From contig CAKUEZ010000086.1 of assembly GCA_934646965.1 (NCBI GenBank), forward strand, positions 1-8,077: 8,077 nucleotides of DNA, given 5' to 3'. This DNA is from an uncultured Collinsella sp. GTDB taxonomy: Bacteria; Actinomycetota; Coriobacteriia; Coriobacteriales; Coriobacteriaceae. The position numbers were made by a program, and so were the translations under genes. Shown piece after piece: positions 5,160-8,077 of this stretch (positions within the stretch are counted from its first letter, which is position 1; each line of letters begins with the position of its first letter). The notes beneath the pieces were generated by a model. The model was not told the origin of the DNA. It did not search any database and saw nothing but the letters and a program-made list of their open reading frames with translations.

Positions 5160-5174
5160 CTATTACTATTATTA
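5160..5174 (+). promoter_or_regulatory. DnaA-trio-like triplets of the unwinding element
   Basis: CTA TTA CTA TTA TTA gives five consecutive triplets. Their complement fits the 3'-[G/A]A[T/A]-5' DnaA-trio pattern described for B. subtilis oriC, where similar CTA/TTA triplets lie in the same dnaA-dnaN position. Confidence 0.55.
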
Positions 5175-5188
5175 AGATATTTATATCT
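5175..5188. repeat. AT-rich inverted repeat in the putative unwinding element
   Basis: AGATAT-TT-ATATCT has perfect 6-bp arms around two central bases, directly after the triplets. It may simply reflect AT richness that favours melting. Confidence 0.4.
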
Positions 5189-5206
5189 ATAGAAAGGTAT
5201 TAAAAG

Positions 5207-6310
5207 ATGAAGTTCACCGTCAGCCAGAGCTCGCTTACACAAGCTATCGGCGTCGTAATGAAGGGAGTCGCTTCGGCATCCACCCTTCCCATCCTTTCGG
5301 GCGTACTCGTTAAGGCGCAGGACGGCATCTTGGAATTCCAGACCTCTAACTACACCATCTCGATTCGTCATCGCATCGCGGCACATGTCGAAGAAGAGGG
5401 CGAGATGGTTATCCCCTGCAAGATGCTCTCCAACATTACCAAGACGCTCCCCGACGCTCCGGTCACCTTTGAGCTGTCTGAGCGCCAGGTGCTGATTGGG
5501 TGCGAAAAGAGCTCTTTTCGCCTCAACACGCTCGACGCCAACGACTTCCCCGAGTTTCCGGCCTATGCCATCGAGAGCGCCGTTGAGCTTCCGACCGACG
5601 TCCTGTCCGAAATGGTCGGCCGCGTGTGGCGCGTCACCTCGACCGACAAGGCCCGCCCCATCCTGGGCGGCGTGCACATGAAGGTCGAGAACAACACCGT
5701 GCGCCTGGTGGCGACCGACTCCTTCCGTCTGGCCGTATGCGATACGCAGGTTGAGACCTCGACCCTCGAGGGCTCCTTTGAGCTTAACGTTCCCGCCGAC
5801 GCCTTCAACGACGCTCTGAGCATTATGGCCAGCCAGGCCACCATCATGATCGGTGCCACCGACACCCAGGTCGTCTTTGAGGCCGGCAACACCACCTACG
5901 TGTCGCGCCGCATCGAGGGCGTATACCCCAACTACAAGCAGCTCATCCCCGATTCGTGCGTGACGAGCGTCAAGATCGACGTGGCGGCCTTCAACGCCGC
6001 CCTCAAGCGCGTGGCGGTTATTGCCAGCGCCAATCCCGCCGTCAAGTTCGAGATCGATGTCGAGAACGGCCAGATGGGCCTGTCCTCTATCTCCAACGAC
6101 CAGGACCTGGCCCAGGAGACGATCGATGTCGAGGCCGAGGGCGAGTCGGGCACCATCGCCTTTAACTACCACTACATCTTTGGCTGCCTCAACGCCCTGT
6201 CCAAGGAGAAGGAGATCACGCTGGAGCTTAAGAGCTACTCGCAGGCGGGCATCTTCAAGTCCTACGACAAGATCAACTACCTGTACCTGGTCATGCCGGT
6301 ACGCATCTAG
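5207..6310 (+). CDS. dnaN: DNA polymerase III beta subunit (sliding clamp)
   Basis: DnaN forms the dimeric ring that tethers DNA polymerase III and many repair enzymes to DNA. The 367-residue length is normal. The three clamp domains are roughly 1-125, 126-250 and 251-367. Family landmarks include the start MKFTVSQSSLTQAI, TLPILSGVLV in domain 1, KARPILGGVHMKV and LVATDSFRLAV in domain 2, EGVYPNYKQLIP at the domain 2/3 junction and the C-terminal YLYLVMPVRI that borders the partner-binding pocket. ATG follows AGAAAGG at a 9-base spacing. The gene stands 238 bases after dnaA, separated by the right origin region, and 9 bases before recF. Its C-ending codon preference resembles a well-expressed gene and differs from recF. 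Confidence 0.97.
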   Translation: MKFTVSQSSLTQAIGVVMKGVASASTLPILSGVLVKAQDGILEFQTSNYTISIRHRIAAHVEEEGEMVIPCKMLSNITKTLPDAPVTFELSERQVLIGCEKSSFRLNTLDANDFPEFPAYAIESAVELPTDVLSEMVGRVWRVTSTDKARPILGGVHMKVENNTVRLVATDSFRLAVCDTQVETSTLEGSFELNVPADAFNDALSIMASQATIMIGATDTQVVFEAGNTTYVSRRIEGVYPNYKQLIPDSCVTSVKIDVAAFNAALKRVAVIASANPAVKFEIDVENGQMGLSSISNDQDLAQETIDVEAEGESGTIAFNYHYIFGCLNALSKEKEITLELKSYSQAGIFKSYDKINYLYLVMPVRI

Positions 6311-6319
6311 CGTATATCG

Positions 6320-7426
6320 ATGACTATGTTCGCCCGCGAGCTTTCCGTCGCGCACTACCGTAGCTTCGACCGTTACCGTCTGGCCCTGAGCGACGGCGTG
6401 ACGGTGCTCGCGGGTCCCAACGCGACGGGAAAAACCAATCTCATAGAGGCCCTGCAGCTGCTGACGAGCGGCGCTTCGTTTAGACATCCGACCGCCGCCG
6501 AGCTTGTGCACGACGGCGCAGGCCCGTGCAAGGTTGAGCTGAGGCTCGAGGGCGATGGGCGCGTGCTGGACATGGGGCTGAGCGTGGAGGACGGCAAGCG
6601 TTCGTTTAGCCGCAACGGCAAGCGCTGCGCGGCGTCCGGTGTTCGAGGGGTGTTGCCGAGCGTTTTGTTTTGCCCGGACCACCTGGATATGGTCAAGCGC
6701 GGTGCCAGCGTGCGCCGCGCCGCGCTCGACGACTTTGGCGTGCAGCTGAGCGCGCGCTATGCCGATCTGTCGAGCACCTACGGCCGTTGCGTGACACAGC
6801 GCAATGCCCTGCTCAAGGAGACCTGGTGCTGCCGCGAGATGCTCGGCGCCTGGAACGAGTCCATCGCCCGCGCCGGTTCGTCCCTGCTCGTACACCGCCT
6901 GGCTCTGCTCGAGCGCTTGGCCGGGCGCGTGCGCGATGCCTACGGACAAGTGGCGTCTGGCGAGCCCGCGGACGTGTCCTATGTGTCCACGCTGGGTGAT
7001 TTGCCCCAGACCGAGGATCGAGAAGAGCTGAAGGGCTGGGCGTACGAGCGCATGCTGGCGGCGCTCGATGAGCGCGTCGACGAGGAGATTCGCCGCGGCG
7101 TGACGTTGGTGGGCCCCCATCGCGACGAGATCGAGTTTTCGGTTGCGGGCCGATCTGCCCGCTCGTTTGCCAGCCAGGGGCAGCAGCGTACGCTGGTGCT
7201 GGCCTGGAAGGTGGCGGAGGTCGCCGTTGCCCGCGATATCCTGGGCACCGCCCCGTTGCTGCTTTTGGACGACGTGATGAGCGAGCTCGATGGCGAGCGC
7301 CGAGGCGCTTTTCTGCAGTTGATCGGCGATGATATCCAGACGGTCATAACCACCACCAATCTGGGGTACTTTACCGATGACCTGCTTGATCGAGCCAAGG
7401 TGGTGAGCATGGGTGAGGCGTGCTAA
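6320..7426 (+). CDS. recF: DNA replication and repair protein RecF
   Basis: RecF is an SMC/ABC-type ATPase that works with RecO and RecR to load RecA at single-strand gaps. The 368-residue length is typical. Visible motifs are the N-terminal LSVAHYRSFDRYRL, Walker A GPNATGKT (32-39), the coiled-coil/arm region in the middle, the ABC signature SQGQQR (285-290) in FASQGQQRTLVLAWKVAEV, and Walker B LLLLDDVMSELD (D317, D318). The ATG at 6320 lies 9 bases after the dnaN stop with no clear Shine-Dalgarno; ATG at 6326 is equally possible, and coupling to dnaN translation is likely. Its 3' end overlaps the next gene by 14 bases. Base use is markedly G-rich compared with dnaA and dnaN. Confidence 0.96.
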   Translation: MTMFARELSVAHYRSFDRYRLALSDGVTVLAGPNATGKTNLIEALQLLTSGASFRHPTAAELVHDGAGPCKVELRLEGDGRVLDMGLSVEDGKRSFSRNGKRCAASGVRGVLPSVLFCPDHLDMVKRGASVRRAALDDFGVQLSARYADLSSTYGRCVTQRNALLKETWCCREMLGAWNESIARAGSSLLVHRLALLERLAGRVRDAYGQVASGEPADVSYVSTLGDLPQTEDREELKGWAYERMLAALDERVDEEIRRGVTLVGPHRDEIEFSVAGRSARSFASQGQQRTLVLAWKVAEVAVARDILGTAPLLLLDDVMSELDGERRGAFLQLIGDDIQTVITTTNLGYFTDDLLDRAKVVSMGEAC

Positions 7427-7976
7427 TTACGAGCGCGAAAACGGCACGGTTGCCTTCGGCGGCTTTTTGGATGCCGAGCGCCAGCGCATTATGGCCGCGG
7501 CGACACCGGAGCGCCGCGCGCAGATGGAGGCCGCCGAGCAGTCGCGTGCTATCTATCGTGCCTGGAACACGGTGTGCGCGGGGACACGCGAGGGGCGCCA
7601 TGTGACGGGTCTGCGCTATCTACCCGAATCCAACGAACTGCTGGTGTATCTCGACTCGCCCTCGTGGACGCAGGAAATGACGCTGCTGCGCGAGATCATC
7701 CGTGCGCGCATGGAGCGTGCCGGCGCGCATGTCGACGGCCTGGTGTTTAAGACGACCGCCCCCGGTCACACGCCGCCCGCCGCCAAGGAGCGTCTGCGTC
7801 CGGTCGAGACCGCCCGGCCGCCGGCCCCGCATGCCGACCTCAACGAGACCGAGCGTGCCGAGATCGAGCACCAAGTGGCGCCCATCGAGGACCAAAAACT
7901 GCGCGAGGCCCTCGAGAACGCCATGAGAGCGAGCGCCGAGTGGGCCAAGGGCGTGCGGAGCAAAAAAGAGCCTTAA
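7413..7976 (+). CDS. dciA: DUF721 protein, DciA-like helicase-loading factor
   Basis: This 187-residue protein carries a DUF721 core at about 46-113 (IYRAWNTVCAG...VTGLRYLPESNELLVYLDSPSWTQEMTLLREIIRARM), with the typical tryptophan W51 and a second W85. DUF721 proteins include DciA, which recruits or activates the replicative helicase DnaB in bacteria lacking DnaC or DnaI. The actinobacterial homologue between recF and gyrB (Rv0004 in Mycobacterium) occupies the same place. An N-terminal extension of about 45 residues and a charged C-terminal tail (about 120-187) flank the core. The start is taken as GTG at 7413, overlapping recF by 14 bases, with a weak GGTG upstream; a later start such as M27 cannot be excluded. 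Domain identity is firm; the helicase role is by family. Confidence 0.85.
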   Translation: MRRANYERENGTVAFGGFLDAERQRIMAAATPERRAQMEAAEQSRAIYRAWNTVCAGTREGRHVTGLRYLPESNELLVYLDSPSWTQEMTLLREIIRARMERAGAHVDGLVFKTTAPGHTPPAAKERLRPVETARPPAPHADLNETERAEIEHQVAPIEDQKLREALENAMRASAEWAKGVRSKKEP

Positions 7977-8002
7977 ATCGCATCTGGTGGCCTTGTAGAG
8001 CC

Positions 8003-8031
8003 AAATACCCTCGTCCCCGAGGGTATTTTTT
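8003..8031 (+). terminator. Intrinsic terminator after the dciA-like gene
   Basis: AAATACCCTCG (8003-8013) and CGAGGGTATTT (8018-8028) form a perfect 11-bp stem with a TCCC loop, followed by a run of T. It lies 26 bases after the stop codon and should end the rightward operon. Confidence 0.92.
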
Positions 8032-8069
8032 ACGATAAACTAGTAAGGCTGTACACATTTTCTTAACTG

Positions 8070-8077
8070 AAGGAGGA
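8070..8077 (+). promoter_or_regulatory. Shine-Dalgarno of the next gene (probably gyrB, outside the window)
   Basis: The window ends in AAGGAGGA, a near-perfect ribosome-binding site, so a start codon should follow within about 5-10 bases. Synteny suggests gyrB. The 45 bases between the terminator and the window end should hold its promoter, but only a weak candidate is visible. Confidence 0.6.

Larger units (their letters stand above)
4969..5206. other. dnaA-dnaN intergenic region; right part of the replication origin with likely unwinding element
   Basis: This 238-base gap has no gene. Its first 110 bases hold box-like repeats that mirror the left cluster. It then has CCTGT-tgcac-ACAGG (5080-5094), a near-box at 5139, CTA/TTA triplets (5160-5174) and an AT-rich tract up to the dnaN Shine-Dalgarno AGAAAGG (5191-5197). 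Boxes followed by triplets and AT-rich DNA directly before dnaN resemble the B. subtilis unwinding site. No convincing separate dnaN promoter is visible. Confidence 0.75.

Noticed and set aside
4952..7120. A 722-codon open frame on the minus strand
   Set aside because: It runs antisense to dnaN and recF, which are clear by homology; long antisense frames are expected opposite GC-rich coding DNA, and its product has no recognisable domain.
8029..8057. Possible gyrB promoter TTTACG-N17-TACACA
   Set aside because: It matches consensus poorly and the -35 overlaps the terminator T-run, so it is not annotated.
1..8077. CRISPR arrays, tRNA or rRNA genes, insertion sequences
   Set aside because: I saw no regular spacer repeats, cloverleaf sequences, transposase genes or terminal inverted repeats; the window is conserved core chromosome.

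Overview
This window is a chromosomal replication-origin region from a GC-rich bacterium. Two gene sets diverge from about position 1700. To the left, on the minus strand, are rpmH, rnpA, yidD, yidC and the first codons of a gene that is probably jag. To the right, on the plus strand, are an unrecognised ATPase/winged-helix gene, dnaA, dnaN, recF, a DUF721 (DciA-like) gene, and a Shine-Dalgarno sequence for a next gene that starts just outside the window (gyrB by usual synteny). The order rpmH // dnaA-dnaN-recF-DUF721-(gyrB) is typical of Actinomycetota. The extra ATPase gene between rpmH and dnaA and the divergent DnaA make me favour Coriobacteriia, perhaps Collinsella; that is an inference from memory, not a search result.

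Left arm (1-1700): an RNA-processing and membrane-biogenesis cluster. One strong promoter (TTGACA-N18-TACAAT) drives rpmH (ribosomal protein bL34), rnpA (RNase P protein), yidD (insertion-efficiency factor) and yidC (membrane insertase). rnpA and yidD overlap in an ATGA. The rpmH leader carries a perfect 7-bp hairpin.

Origin: DnaA-box-like sequences with an unusual consensus, TTTTCAACA in the frame AAGTTTTCAACAGGT, lie on both sides of the ATPase-dnaA gene pair: a left cluster (about 1793-1876) and a right cluster in the dnaA-dnaN gap (about 4984-5147). The right cluster is followed by CTA/TTA triplets matching the DnaA-trio pattern and an AT-rich stretch just before dnaN, the best candidate for the unwinding site. 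More boxes lie inside the coding sequence of the ATPase gene, and a 14/16 match to the ParB site parS lies inside the linker-coding part of dnaA.

Right arm (1939-8077): the ATPase gene product has a GHKL (histidine-kinase-type) ATP-binding domain without a phosphoacceptor domain, a long Gln/Pro/Tyr-rich linker and a C-terminal winged helix. It sits 15 bases ahead of dnaA and is probably co-transcribed with it. dnaA (initiator), dnaN (clamp), recF (gap repair) and the DciA-like gene (helicase loading or operation) follow. An 11-bp-stem terminator closes the unit.

The most novel element is the origin-embedded GHKL-winged-helix protein together with the DNA sites hidden in its own gene and in dnaA.
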